Shown: one piece after another, positions 35,399 through 43,870 of the stretch
How positions within the stretch are numbered: position 1 is the stretch's first letter
How the letters are laid out: each line of letters begins with the position of its first letter
Source of the DNA: Halorussus halobius
Lineage (GTDB): Archaea > Halobacteriota > Halobacteria > Halobacteriales > Haladaptataceae
Length of the DNA: 64,000 nucleotides
NCBI RefSeq assembly: GCF_004765805.1
Contig: NZ_ML219773.1
Location: 620,001 to 684,000, forward strand
Direction: 5' to 3'
Notes under the pieces: generated by a model
Databases searched by the model: none
The model's input: only the letters and a program-made list of their open reading frames with translations
Told to the model about the DNA's origin: nothing
Program-made: the position numbers and the translations under genes

Positions 35399-36631
35399 TC
35401 AGCGAATCACGTCGAGGCCGTTGTTCTGCTCGACCTCGTCGTGTCCGCCGTCGCTCTCGGCACCCCACTCGTTCGACCCGCTCGACTCGTGGGTCGACTC
35501 CGTGGCGTCGCCGAAGTCCCCGAGCCCGTCGATGTTCTGACTCGCGTCGAACGACTGGTCGCCGGCGTCGTTCATGTGCTCGCGCGACCGGTCGGCCTGC
35601 CGCTGGGTGTCCGGACCGAGCACCTGCGCGCTCTGGACGCCGGTCATGATGGCCATGACCCGGACCTTGCCCTTGTAGTCGTCCTGGATGCGTGCGCCCC
35701 AGATGACGTTCGCGCTGGCCTCCAGTCGCTCGGTGATGTTGGAGGCGATGGACTCGGCCTCCTTGAGCGTGAGGTCCGGTCCGCCCGTGATGTGGACCAG
35801 CCCGCCCGACGCGCCCCGGTAGTCGACGTCGAGCAGCGGGTGGTTCATGGCGTCCCGGACGACCTCCTCGGTCTTGTTCTTGTCCTGGGTCTCGCCCACC
35901 AGCATCACCGCGACCCCGCCCTTGTTCATGATGGAGGTCATGTCGGCGTAGTCGAGGTTGATGAGGCTGGGCTGGGTGATGGTCTCGGAGATGCCCTTGA
36001 CAGTCTCGGCGATGATCTGGTCCATCACCGAGAAGGCCTTGCCGATGGGCAGGTTCGGGACGTAATCGAGCAGCCGGTTGTTGTCCAGCACGATGATGGA
36101 GTCGGCCTCGGTGCGGAGCTTCTCGAGTCCCTCCTCGGCCTTCACCGTGCGGGCGCGCTCGACGTTGAACGGCGTCGAGACCATCCCGACCACGATGGCA
36201 CCCTGCTCTTTGGCGATCTTCGAGACCACGGGCGCGGCTCCGGTGCCGGTGCCCCCGCCCATTCCGGCGGTGACGAACACGAGGTCGGCGTCCCCGAGTA
36301 CGTCCTTGATGGTCCCCTGGGCCATCTCGGTGGCGCGCTCGCCCATCGAGGGGTCGCCGCCAGCCCCGAGTCCGTTGGTGAGGGACTTGCCGACGAGTAT
36401 CTTCGTCTCGGCCTCGATCATCTTGAGGTGTTGCTTGTCGGTGTTGATGGCGACGGTGTCCGCGCCTTCGACGCCGATGTTGTACAGCCGGTTGACGGTG
36501 TTGTTCCCGGCACCGCCACAGCCGACGATTACGATACGCGGGTCGCCGAACTCGTCGCCGTCGATGGACGCGTCCATCTCGCGGCTCTCCTCGTCGGCGT
36601 TCTTCAAGGCGTCCTGAACGATATCCTGCAT
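35399..36631 (-). CDS. ftsZ2: Cell-division GTPase FtsZ2
   Basis: 410-aa tubulin-like GTPase. GTP-binding motifs: [33 protein letters not shown] (about 119-131) and [20 protein letters not shown]; the synergy loop [11 protein letters not shown]. The N-terminal start [13 protein letters not shown] and the C-terminal [16 protein letters not shown] peptide match FtsZ2 of Haloferax as I remember it. FtsZ2 acts in constriction together with FtsZ1. The start follows the cdrS stop by four bases. Confidence 0.93.
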   Translation of the reverse strand: MQDIVQDALKNADEESREMDASIDGDEFGDPRIVIVGCGGAGNNTVNRLYNIGVEGADTVAINTDKQHLKMIEAETKILVGKSLTNGLGAGGDPSMGERATEMAQGTIKDVLGDADLVFVTAGMGGGTGTGAAPVVSKIAKEQGAIVVGMVSTPFNVERARTVKAEEGLEKLRTEADSIIVLDNNRLLDYVPNLPIGKAFSVMDQIIAETVKGISETITQPSLINLDYADMTSIMNKGGVAVMLVGETQDKNKTEEVVRDAMNHPLLDVDYRGASGGLVHITGGPDLTLKEAESIASNITERLEASANVIWGARIQDDYKGKVRVMAIMTGVQSAQVLGPDTQRQADRSREHMNDAGDQSFDASQNIDGLGDFGDATESTHESSGSNEWGAESDGGHDEVEQNNGLDVIR

Positions 36632-36635
36632 GGCT

Positions 36636-36815
36636 CTACACCTTCGCCCACGACCGCTTGTTCGTGGTCTGTTCGGTCGTCTCCTCTTGCTCGTTGAGCA
36701 TCTCCCGAACGGCGGCCCGAATCGCCTCGCTGCGATTCGGGAACTCGCCGGTCTCGACCATCTGTTCGACCTCCTCGATCTGCTGTTTCGGAATGCGGAG
36801 TGTCACACGCTCCAT
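36636..36815 (-). CDS. cdrS: Ribbon-helix-helix cell-division regulator CdrS
   Basis: 59-aa DNA-binding protein: [20 protein letters not shown], then [17 protein letters not shown], the two halves of a ribbon-helix-helix fold, with a polar tail. In Halobacterium and Haloferax, CdrS is co-transcribed with ftsZ2 and sets cell-division gene expression; the same order is seen here. It lies 183 bp after cdrL, with palindromic sites in the gap. Confidence 0.9.
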   Translation of the reverse strand: MERVTLRIPKQQIEEVEQMVETGEFPNRSEAIRAAVREMLNEQEETTEQTTNKRSWAKV

Positions 36816-36835
36816 AGTTGGTAGTTCCCCTGTGA

Positions 36836-37002
36836 GTAAGACGGCACGCGACTTCCCGCGCGTCCTGTCTTACGGCCTGTGAGCGCCGAGCACGGCGGAC
36901 ATCCGCCGCGACGCGCCCCAGTGTAAGACAACCGTCTTACGCGTTCCTACAATCATAGTGAAAACTTAAATAGTTAACGGCAGTCGTAAAACGACGTCTT
37001 AC
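36836..37002 (-). promoter_or_regulatory. cdrS-ftsZ2 promoter with repeated GTAAGAC/GTCTTAC sites
   Basis: Three inverted pairs: GTAAGAC...GTCTTAC at 36836-36873 (wide, 24-bp spacer), a tight palindrome GTAAGACAACCGTCTTAC at 36923-36940, and GTAAAACGACGTCTTAC at 36986-37002 over the end of cdrL. A minus-strand TATA-like CTATTTAAG (36965-36973) lies between the second and third, so the tight palindrome falls on the expected start of transcription. CdrL and CdrS are the obvious binders; that is inference. Confidence 0.7.
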
Positions 37003-37574
37003 GACCGGTCGAGCACGTCGGCAGCGGGCGTCCGACGACCGCAGCCGGGACAGAACCCCCAGTCCGAGCGCACCTCGTCGCCGCACTCGCAGAACAGCCG
37101 TCGCGTCGCCTTCTCCCCACAGTTGGGGCAGTACACGTGGTCCTCGGCCAGCGACTCGCCACACTGTCCGCAGGCCGTCTCGCCCGCCGCGACGGCGTCG
37201 GACGTCTCGACCGCGGAGCGGTCGTCCGACGAGCGCTCGGCCCGTCCGGAGCCGACGTCGGCGCGCGCGGGTGCGGCCGACTCCAGCGTCACGTCGACGT
37301 TCACGTCCTGCGGGCCTCCGTCCTCGCGGCCGTGCGACTCGCGCGCCCCGAGCCGCTCTGCGACGAGTTCGTCCACGCGCTCTGCGAGCAGCGCGTCGAG
37401 CGAGCCGGTGGGACCGCGTGCGCGCCGGTCCGGCTCGGGTTCCCGGTTCGGGCCGGGCGTCTCGCGGTCGAGATACGCCCGGAGCGCCTCCCGCATGATC
37501 TCGCTCTTGGAGGCGTCCCGCGCCTCGATGCGCTCGACCAGGTCCTCGTCGGCGCGGAAGGTTATCTTGCTCAT
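36999..37574 (-). CDS. cdrL: RHH and double zinc-ribbon regulator CdrL
   Basis: 191-aa protein. The N-terminal ribbon-helix-helix (MSKITFRADEDLVERIEARD, SKSEIMREALRAYLD) is followed by an acidic low-complexity linker (about 40-130) and two zinc ribbons (CGQCGESLAEDHVYCPNCG and CECGDEVRSDWGFCPGC). This is the plan of CdrL, known to bind the cdrS-ftsZ2 promoter. A TATA-like GGTTAAAATAGG at about 37606-37614 (minus) precedes it. Confidence 0.88.
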   Translation of the reverse strand: MSKITFRADEDLVERIEARDASKSEIMREALRAYLDRETPGPNREPEPDRRARGPTGSLDALLAERVDELVAERLGARESHGREDGGPQDVNVDVTLESAAPARADVGSGRAERSSDDRSAVETSDAVAAGETACGQCGESLAEDHVYCPNCGEKATRRLFCECGDEVRSDWGFCPGCGRRTPAADVLDRS

Positions 37575-37773
37575 GTGGCAGTTCGTCTCACGCTATGTAG
37601 CCATCCTATTTTAACCTTCCCCCGACATGTCCGACGCGCGGGAGACGTCGCTCCCGACGGCGATTTCGCGCTCGGCGTGCGGTTCGGGTCCGCTCGGCGT
37701 GCCCGTCCCCGGGCCCGCGTTCCCGCCGAATAATAACCCTTAAGTCCGGTAGGGCTCCTACGTGAAACTGCGT

Positions 37774-37847
37774 CCGCCCTTAGCTCAGACTGGTAGAGCA
37801 GTCGACTGTAGATCGACTTGTCCCCCGTTCAAATCGGGGAGGGCGGA
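37774..37847 (+). tRNA. tRNA-Tyr (GTA), no intron
   Basis: 74 nt. Acceptor stem CCGCCCT/AGGGCGG with discriminator A, D-arm AGCTCAGACTGGTAGAGCA, anticodon stem GTCGA/TCGAC with loop CTGTAGA (anticodon GTA), and T-arm CCCCGTTCAAATCGGGG. CCA is not encoded. The 3' part forms the left attachment site of the provirus, which leaves the tRNA intact. Confidence 0.95.
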
Positions 37848-37851
37848 CTTC
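37826..37851. repeat. attL: tRNA-Tyr 3' end core (26 bp)
   Basis: Starts at CGTTCAAATCGGGG inside the T-arm and ends four bases after the tRNA. The 26 bases are identical to 48872-48897. Confidence 0.92.
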
Positions 37852-38049
37852 TTCCCCGGTCGTTCTGTGGCTGATAGCGTATCCTCCGCTTTCAAGCCGG
37901 TTAGCGTCTGCTTCGTCTGTTCTGTCCTTCGCCTATCACCCCCGAAAATCTGAGTTCAACGGGACTCCAGTTGCGGCCCTGCGTCGTCTCCCGAATTTCA
38001 TAGCTGAACCGGCAGTAGCTAGCTACTTTTCTAACGGAGGTCGGTCGCT

Positions 38050-38802
38050 GTGAGCGAGCAGTCGACGGACGGAACCGAGCAGGTCAGGATTGCTCACCTG
38101 TTCGCTGACCACGGCGTCGAGGCCGAGGTACTGGCCGCCCACGCCGAGGTTCACCGGTTCACAATCGACCCGCGACCGAACGAGTTCGTCGCCGAGACGA
38201 CCGAAATCGACCTGATGGAGGAGATCCCGCGCGGACGCTTCGACCTCGCGCTTCTCCATCCGAAGTGTACGAAGTGGGCAGATATGCCGGACGTGGACCC
38301 TGAGGACCACGACAACCAGATTCCCCGCGCTCGGGAACTCGGTTGCCGAATCGCCGACGACTACGTCATCGAGAACAAGCCGCGCGCTCCCCTCGAAGAC
38401 GCGGTCGTCCTTCACGGTCGGATGTTCGGTCTACCGCTCGCCTACGAGCGAGCGTTCGAGGCGTCGTTCCCCATCCTTCAGCCGCCCCAGCAACAACAGT
38501 TCGGGGAAAAAACGGTTTCGCCGTACTTCCTCGCCGACCGCACGACGGAGTGGTGGAAGGCGACGAAGGGCTATCGCGGCGACTACCCGAAACAACATCT
38601 GGCAAAGAACGCGCTCCCGGCTGCCTACGTTCGGTTTATCGTTCGGTCGTGGTTAGAGTCGAGGGACACCCGCGATGCCGAGGAAGTGCAGGACAACAAC
38701 AGCCCTGCACCCCGAACAGTCCCCGAGGATCAGGCTAAACTCACCGACGTGAGCGCTCAGTCCAGCACGGACACCGAGCAGCAGGGAGGTCGGTCGCTGT
38801 GA
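38050..38802 (+). CDS. Divergent DNA cytosine methylase-like protein of the provirus
   Basis: 250-aa protein. It keeps the order of C5-cytosine methylase motifs in altered form: HLFADHGVE (motif I), FTIDPRP (II), FDLALLHPKCTKWADMP (IV, with PKC in place of PPC) and DYVIENKPRAPL (VI, ENK in place of ENV). A C-terminal tail is Ser/Asp/Gln-rich. Such proteins are carried by several haloviruses, perhaps for protection from host restriction; activity is unproven. GTG start directly after the Shine-Dalgarno-like GGAGGT. Confidence 0.6.
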   Translation: MSEQSTDGTEQVRIAHLFADHGVEAEVLAAHAEVHRFTIDPRPNEFVAETTEIDLMEEIPRGRFDLALLHPKCTKWADMPDVDPEDHDNQIPRARELGCRIADDYVIENKPRAPLEDAVVLHGRMFGLPLAYERAFEASFPILQPPQQQQFGEKTVSPYFLADRTTEWWKATKGYRGDYPKQHLAKNALPAAYVRFIVRSWLESRDTRDAEEVQDNNSPAPRTVPEDQAKLTDVSAQSSTDTEQQGGRSL

Positions 38803-38924
38803 GCGAGCGGTCGGACCCGAAGGTCCGGTTCGTTACTGCTCGTGAACTCGCGGCTGTCGAGCGCGATGACGTACTCGACACGACTGATCTCTGGTCACCG
38901 GAGGTGACTGCTCGATGTCGGTAG
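38799..38924 (+). CDS. 41-aa provirus protein
   Basis: The GTG start overlaps the previous stop (GTGA), and the same Shine-Dalgarno-like leader is duplicated in front of it. The product begins MSERSDPKVRFVTARELAAV, with acidic and basic residues and no motif. Its end overlaps the next ATG. Coupled translation supports that it is real. Confidence 0.55.
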   Translation: MSERSDPKVRFVTARELAAVERDDVLDTTDLWSPEVTARCR

Positions 38925-39283
38925 ACCTCTCTGAGTACCGTAGCTACCGATGTCACCAGCTTGACTGTCGGCACCAGTGCTTACGACCTGCTGACTCTGA
39001 AGAGGCCCTTCGAGACCTCTGCGTCAACTGCCTTCGTAATTCTGAGAAGCCGGAAGTCGATCTTCTCGATGGTATCGACCTCAACTGGTTTCTTGCCCGA
39101 CTCGACGAAAACCAGAAAGGAGGACCCGGAATGCGACCCCCCTCCCATGGGGGGTCGACCCGGAAGCCGACTGCTCCGGCCCGACCAACGGGAAGGGCCG
39201 AACGTGAATGCGGTACTACACACTTGGAAGCCGGTCAAAGTCGACTGACTGACTTCCCAGCTGGAGGTACGCATGGCGACTAA
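38915..39283 (+). CDS. Provirus zinc-finger-like small protein
   Basis: 122-aa protein. The N-terminal part has CHQLDCRHQC and CVNC, a likely zinc-binding set; the C-terminal 60 residues are Gly/Pro/Arg-rich and may be disordered. The ATG overlaps the preceding stop. Function unknown; DNA binding is a guess. Confidence 0.55.
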   Translation: MSVDLSEYRSYRCHQLDCRHQCLRPADSEEALRDLCVNCLRNSEKPEVDLLDGIDLNWFLARLDENQKGGPGMRPPSHGGSTRKPTAPARPTGRAERECGTTHLEAGQSRLTDFPAGGTHGD

Positions 39284-39358
39284 GGGCCTTCTCGTACCTG
39301 AGGCCTTTCAGTATGCGTACTTCTGCGATCAACTCTCGGTGTTTCTCCGATAGTCGTT

Positions 39359-41269
39359 ATGTCGGTCGTGGCTGAGGCATGGGACTCTGGTGAGGATTCT
39401 GGTCGATGTACCACATCGACATTATGCCATTACTTAGAAGAGCGTGACCTGCTCGGACATGGCCGCCTACGCGACGGTTCATTTTCTGACCGCGACCTCG
39501 ACCGCGCCCGACTTCTGAAAGCTATTACCAACAATCCCCAAGGAATCCGTCGAACGACACTTGTACACCTCGTTCTCAAGGGTACGAAGCTCTACGACTC
39601 ACCCCACAACTACGGTTTTGCTGACGTTGATGGCAACGCGCTCGACCGGCATTCCGACTGGCTCGACCGCCTGCATGGCTCTCCCGACTGGGACGAACTC
39701 GACGGTTCGGACTCTGATTATAAGTTTACTTATAGGTTCACGCGAACGCTCGAAGAGTGCGGTTTCGTGCGCTTAAACGACACTTCTACCGGCTGTTTCG
39801 TGACGCCGACCTTGGAGTGCCTTGACTTGATTTCAGAAGGCACTCGTGAAACAACCACCTCTGCAAACGCTCTGGTGTACGACCGCCAGTTCTGCTCTAA
39901 TATCCTGAAAGCCGGGAATCGGCTAACTGACGGGCATAAAGAGACGTTGGCGAACTCGCTACAACGTTACATCGACCGTGTAGAGGATTACCGTCTGCTG
40001 TTCGATGTATCGGTTTCCAACGGATTCCGGCAGTCTGGCTCAAAGACCATGACGAAGCGGTATAAGACCCGCTTTAATGACGATGGCCGGATTCGGAAGA
40101 TGTTGGCTCGCTACAACCAAGCGTTGGACGAAATGAAGGCTGACGCTGATAACGCAGTACTCGTTACGCTGACTTCTGATCCAGGTACGCTCGATGACCC
40201 TGATCGTCCTGACCCGCGCTCGATCTCCGAACTTACCGAGCTGATTAACCCGAACTTCCATCGGTTGACTCAATATATGAAGTCAGACCCTTCAACGAAG
40301 GGTGATACCCGGAAATCTGGCGTACTGTCCTATGCGACTGATCGCGCCGATGAGGTGACCTCTCGACCGCGCAAAAAACTGGATTACCTCAAGGCTCTGG
40401 AGTTTACAGAAAGAGGTCTGCCACACCTGCACGTTCTGTTCTTCGACGTTCCCACGAAGGAATCCGGTGAACTCGAAGGCTGTCCATGGCTGATGCACAA
40501 ACAGGAACTCTCTGACAAGTGGTCCGACTACGGACAGGGCCAAATCGTGGACGTGTATCCGTTGACTTACCGCGACGACCTCAATGACGTAGAAGGGACC
40601 GAGTTTGCGAATGATGACGGGTTCGTCTGCTGGTACCGCTATGGGGATAACGAGCTTGACGACGATCGCGCCGAGGACCTTTCCCGGTCGCACCAAATCG
40701 ACATGGCTGGCGAAGAGGACAACCCCATGCAGAAAACTGCCGGGCAGTACCTCGGTAAGTATCTCTCTATGACCTTCGCGTCCCTGCTTGATGCTTCCGG
40801 CGAAGACCTCGAAGAGCGCGAGGGCTATACCGACAAATTTGCCCGTTGGAAACTCGGAATGTATTGGGCCACTGGAAAGCAATTCTGGTCCATCTCTCGC
40901 CGCTTGGAGCGTAAAATTGACCGCGATGACCGGCTCCCTGAAGAGGTTGATCGCGCCGTTCGTTGGGCTTCGAAGCATGACGTACAACTTGCCTGCGAAC
41001 GGCTCAACGTGGACACTTGGCCCGGTGAGGCTCCCATCGATGGCCAACGTGCCAAATCGACAGTTTCACAAGCTGTGACTGTCCCGTTCGTCCAAATCGA
41101 CCACGTTGGAACTTACCACTTTTCTGACCTCCCTGGACACATCGATACCACTGCCCGGTCGGACCTCGACCCGGTGACCGCCGATTGTGCTGACTCTGAA
41201 GAGCCAGTCAATCTTACTCGAGAAGACCGGCCTCCGCCGATGGTCAGTGTTTGGTCTGAAACTGGCTAA
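39359..41269 (+). CDS. rep: HUH replication initiator (rolling-circle Rep) of the provirus
   Basis: 636-aa protein. Motif 1-like AVLVTLTSDPG (about residue 265-275), motif 2 LPHLHVLFF with the His-hydrophobic-His pair H356/H358, and motif 3 QYLGKYLS with Y464 and Y468 give a complete HUH endonuclease set. The N-terminal about 250 residues may be a winged-helix or DNA-binding part. It probably nicks the origin and starts rolling-circle replication of the circular genome. The long spacing of motifs resembles Rep proteins of haloarchaeal plasmids and viruses. Codon use is less GC-biased than the host. Confidence 0.8.
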   Translation: MSVVAEAWDSGEDSGRCTTSTLCHYLEERDLLGHGRLRDGSFSDRDLDRARLLKAITNNPQGIRRTTLVHLVLKGTKLYDSPHNYGFADVDGNALDRHSDWLDRLHGSPDWDELDGSDSDYKFTYRFTRTLEECGFVRLNDTSTGCFVTPTLECLDLISEGTRETTTSANALVYDRQFCSNILKAGNRLTDGHKETLANSLQRYIDRVEDYRLLFDVSVSNGFRQSGSKTMTKRYKTRFNDDGRIRKMLARYNQALDEMKADADNAVLVTLTSDPGTLDDPDRPDPRSISELTELINPNFHRLTQYMKSDPSTKGDTRKSGVLSYATDRADEVTSRPRKKLDYLKALEFTERGLPHLHVLFFDVPTKESGELEGCPWLMHKQELSDKWSDYGQGQIVDVYPLTYRDDLNDVEGTEFANDDGFVCWYRYGDNELDDDRAEDLSRSHQIDMAGEEDNPMQKTAGQYLGKYLSMTFASLLDASGEDLEEREGYTDKFARWKLGMYWATGKQFWSISRRLERKIDRDDRLPEEVDRAVRWASKHDVQLACERLNVDTWPGEAPIDGQRAKSTVSQAVTVPFVQIDHVGTYHFSDLPGHIDTTARSDLDPVTADCADSEEPVNLTREDRPPPMVSVWSETG

Positions 41270-41275
41270 TTCCCG

Positions 41276-41318
41276 TAGTTGGAGCTTTAAGTGTAAACCA
41301 GCAGTAGGATTCAATGCA
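41276..41318 (+). promoter_or_regulatory. Promoter of the virion gene block
   Basis: A TATA-like CTTTAAG at about 41285-41291 lies about 30 bp before the ATG at 41319, giving a short or absent leader. It lies directly after the rep gene and before a run of tightly coupled genes up to 46347. Confidence 0.5.
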
Positions 41319-41657
41319 ATGTCGAAAACTGATGAAAGTGGTTTCGACCTCGATTCGTTTGCGTCTCCTGACGTGGACGAGTCGGAATCGGATAGCGACT
41401 ACATCAACCTCGATGCTGGCGAGAGCGTCACTGGTGAGATTACGGACGTTAATCTCACTGCTGGCGACAATGGCCTCATCGAGATCGACGGCAAGACACT
41501 CTGGCTGAACGCGACGATGCGCCGCCAACTCGAAAGCGGACTCATCGCTGGCGAGCCGGTCGCGCACGTCAAACTGAACGAAGAGCGGTCGTTCGAGGAC
41601 GAGAACGGCGAGGAACAGACCTACAACCCCCGCGAACTCCGTTTCAAGGATGACTGA
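41319..41657 (+). CDS. Small provirus protein, possibly OB-fold like
   Basis: 112-aa acidic protein. After an acidic N-terminus, YINLDAGESVTGEITDVNLT and GLIEIDGKTLWLNATMRRQL look like beta-rich OB-fold strands. It could bind single-stranded DNA, which would fit with an HUH Rep, but I see no diagnostic motif. The ATG at 41319 is chosen from the promoter spacing. Confidence 0.55.
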   Translation: MSKTDESGFDLDSFASPDVDESESDSDYINLDAGESVTGEITDVNLTAGDNGLIEIDGKTLWLNATMRRQLESGLIAGEPVAHVKLNEERSFEDENGEEQTYNPRELRFKDD

Positions 41658-41775
41658 CATGACTAACGACGACCCCGAAGCGTTCACTGAGTACATCAAG
41701 GCTCACAATGAGACGCAGACGGAGGACAGTCGACTCTCGAAGCTGCTGCGGCCCATCACTCGGAGTGGTCCGTAA
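41650..41775 (+). CDS. 41-aa provirus protein
   Basis: Starts with an ATG overlapping the end of the previous gene, and its stop shares one base with the next ATG (TAATG). MTDMTNDDPEAFTEYIKAHN and a basic C-terminus. Coupled overlaps at both ends support translation. Function unknown. Confidence 0.6.
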   Translation: MTDMTNDDPEAFTEYIKAHNETQTEDSRLSKLLRPITRSGP

Positions 41776-42191
41776 TGGCGACTCGCTCCAGTGGCGCTCG
41801 GTCGATGGTGTCCGACTACGCGAACATCAGGAGCATCCCGGCGATCCTCTCTGTCGCGTTCATCGCGGCCTCGCTGTACCAGTTCGGCGGAATCTCCGCT
41901 ATCGAACTGATGTGGCTCGGTGGAGCTAATGGCTCCTACACGCTGTCGACCCAGCACTCGCTGCTCGTGTCGCTCGGTGCGTTCGTAGTGGCGTTCGCAA
42001 GCTCTGAGACCAAGAGCTTCGAACATTACGAGCTGCAGGAGCAGGTCCTGATCGCGCTGGGTCCGGCGCTGATTCTCGGTAACGAGTACGTCACGGTGGT
42101 CTCGGACCTCCTGACGAACATCGGTGATCCGCTGGGAATGCAACTCGCGTTCGTCGCAACCATCGTGAGTTGGGCCGTCGCAGTCCAGTAG
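41775..42191 (+). CDS. VP3-like virion membrane protein
   Basis: 138-aa protein with about four hydrophobic helices: AILSVAFIAASLYQF, LLVSLGAFVVAFASS, QVLIALGPALILGNEYV and LAFVATIVSWAVAVQ. In pleolipoviruses, VP3-like is the internal membrane protein of the virion and precedes the spike gene, as here. Identity rests on size, topology and position. Confidence 0.75.
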   Translation: MATRSSGARSMVSDYANIRSIPAILSVAFIAASLYQFGGISAIELMWLGGANGSYTLSTQHSLLVSLGAFVVAFASSETKSFEHYELQEQVLIALGPALILGNEYVTVVSDLLTNIGDPLGMQLAFVATIVSWAVAVQ

Positions 42192-42219
42192 ACGACTAAT
42201 CCGTTCTTTGTCATAAACG

Positions 42220-43863
42220 ATGACTGATACCGAACAGACGTTAACTCGGAGAACAGTGCTGAAAGGAACAGCCGCAGCCGCAGGCGTCGGCGCGGCTTCG
42301 ACCGTGCCACCCCGATCTCCTGTGGGCCGCGTTCAGGGTGTAGCACCAATCGTTGCTGCTGGTGCCTTGGTCGGACTCCATTACCTGATGGAAGCGGGTG
42401 CCGATAAGCTTCTCGGCGACAATAAGGATTACAGTGGCTACACTGGTGCGGATGCGCTCAAGTCCGACATCTACGCTGGCGCGCTGGAAATGGCGTCTGC
42501 TGACGAACGGGTGATGACCTCTATCCGGAATAATGTCAAGAACTCCCGAAACGTCGCGCTCGCTAAAGGGAAGGCCGCTATCATCGAGAAGATGAATGCG
42601 GAGAAGGGCGAGTCAGAAGCCGTTACCGCCATGCAGGAAGCCATCGATGACTACTACCTCACGATTTTCCAGAACATGGCGAATCATTGGAATTCTCAAC
42701 TCGCCCAAATAAAGCACCACATGGACCAGATATCAACCCATGACGGACTGAGTGTTGGGAGCGGGTTCATCTGGCTCACCTCGTACAACGGCGCTCACGA
42801 CAACAATCACCAATCGACCACGTGGAGTGGACGATACTCCGACATTTTCACCATCACAGTAGAGCCAATTAATGGTGAAGCGGTCGATGTTGATTTCCTC
42901 GTTGCTGACTTTGGTTCCCGTGAGTCTGCGCTGGTGCCACACTACTTCGGAAACCAGCACAAGTCGAAGATGGAGAACCAAGCGAGCGGATTCCTGAATA
43001 ACTCGCTTCAGTACGCGGCGCTGAAAGTCGGGTACCAAGACCCCAACTCCGACCAGATGGTGTCGCTTCCGTTCAAAGGCACCCGGAACTACGACTCGTT
43101 CTCGGACCCGATTGGAGAGGCTTGGGCGTCACTCGTCTCAGAACGCGACGAAGTGAACAGCCAACTCTCCGGGTTTGTCTCAGACGTGTACGCCGAATAC
43201 GACCCCGGCGAGATTCCGACCGAGGAGCTTGTCGACCCCATCACTGCGTCGACCGAACTCTCGCAGAACTACGACGGAATGCAGGCGCAGGGTGTGCATG
43301 CGGCCATGCTCGGCATCTCGACTAACGCGGATTTCAGTGTCCAGATGACGCTTCTGGAAGACAATTCGACCGTCTGGGCTGACATCTACACCGAACACGT
43401 CCCGACCGACGACAATGGGAACGAGGTCGGGTTCCAGAGTGGTCAGACCTACAGTCCGTCGACGTGGTCGGACCCGCTCTACATCGCCTACGAGTACGAT
43501 GGCTCGGCGTCGACTACGACGACCGATGGGAACACGACCTCGACCACGACCACGACGACCGATGAACTGCAAAGCGACTTCGTGCAGATAGAGCAGGATT
43601 TCCGAATCGAGTTCGTGGTGAACAAAGACGGTGAGGAGGTCACCTCCTTCCAGACCGAATCGAGGAACAACCAAACGAGCGACGTGACCGCACTCGAAAA
43701 CGAACTCGCGCAAATCCGCGAAGCACAGTTGGAGATGCAGAAAGAAGCCCAGAACGATGGCGGTGGTGGCTTCGACTTCGGCTCGATCTCCCTCGGCCCG
43801 ATTCCCGGCGAAGGTGTCGTTCTCCTCGCTGTGGCAGCAGCGGCGTGGCTAAAAGGGAGCTAA
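42220..43863 (+). CDS. VP4-like virion spike protein
   Basis: 547-aa Tat-exported glycoprotein-like protein. The signal LTRRTVLKGTAAAAGVGAAS is followed by a long helical and beta ectodomain. Near the C-terminus a Thr-rich linker (about 425-445) leads to a coiled-coil-like segment (ENELAQIREAQLEMQKEAQ) and a hydrophobic anchor VVLLAVAAAAWLKGS. That plan is the pleolipovirus fusion spike, which binds and fuses with the host cell membrane. Specific host range cannot be told. Confidence 0.85.
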   Translation: MTDTEQTLTRRTVLKGTAAAAGVGAASTVPPRSPVGRVQGVAPIVAAGALVGLHYLMEAGADKLLGDNKDYSGYTGADALKSDIYAGALEMASADERVMTSIRNNVKNSRNVALAKGKAAIIEKMNAEKGESEAVTAMQEAIDDYYLTIFQNMANHWNSQLAQIKHHMDQISTHDGLSVGSGFIWLTSYNGAHDNNHQSTTWSGRYSDIFTITVEPINGEAVDVDFLVADFGSRESALVPHYFGNQHKSKMENQASGFLNNSLQYAALKVGYQDPNSDQMVSLPFKGTRNYDSFSDPIGEAWASLVSERDEVNSQLSGFVSDVYAEYDPGEIPTEELVDPITASTELSQNYDGMQAQGVHAAMLGISTNADFSVQMTLLEDNSTVWADIYTEHVPTDDNGNEVGFQSGQTYSPSTWSDPLYIAYEYDGSASTTTTDGNTTSTTTTTTDELQSDFVQIEQDFRIEFVVNKDGEEVTSFQTESRNNQTSDVTALENELAQIREAQLEMQKEAQNDGGGGFDFGSISLGPIPGEGVVLLAVAAAAWLKGS

Positions 43864-43870
43864 CGCACCC

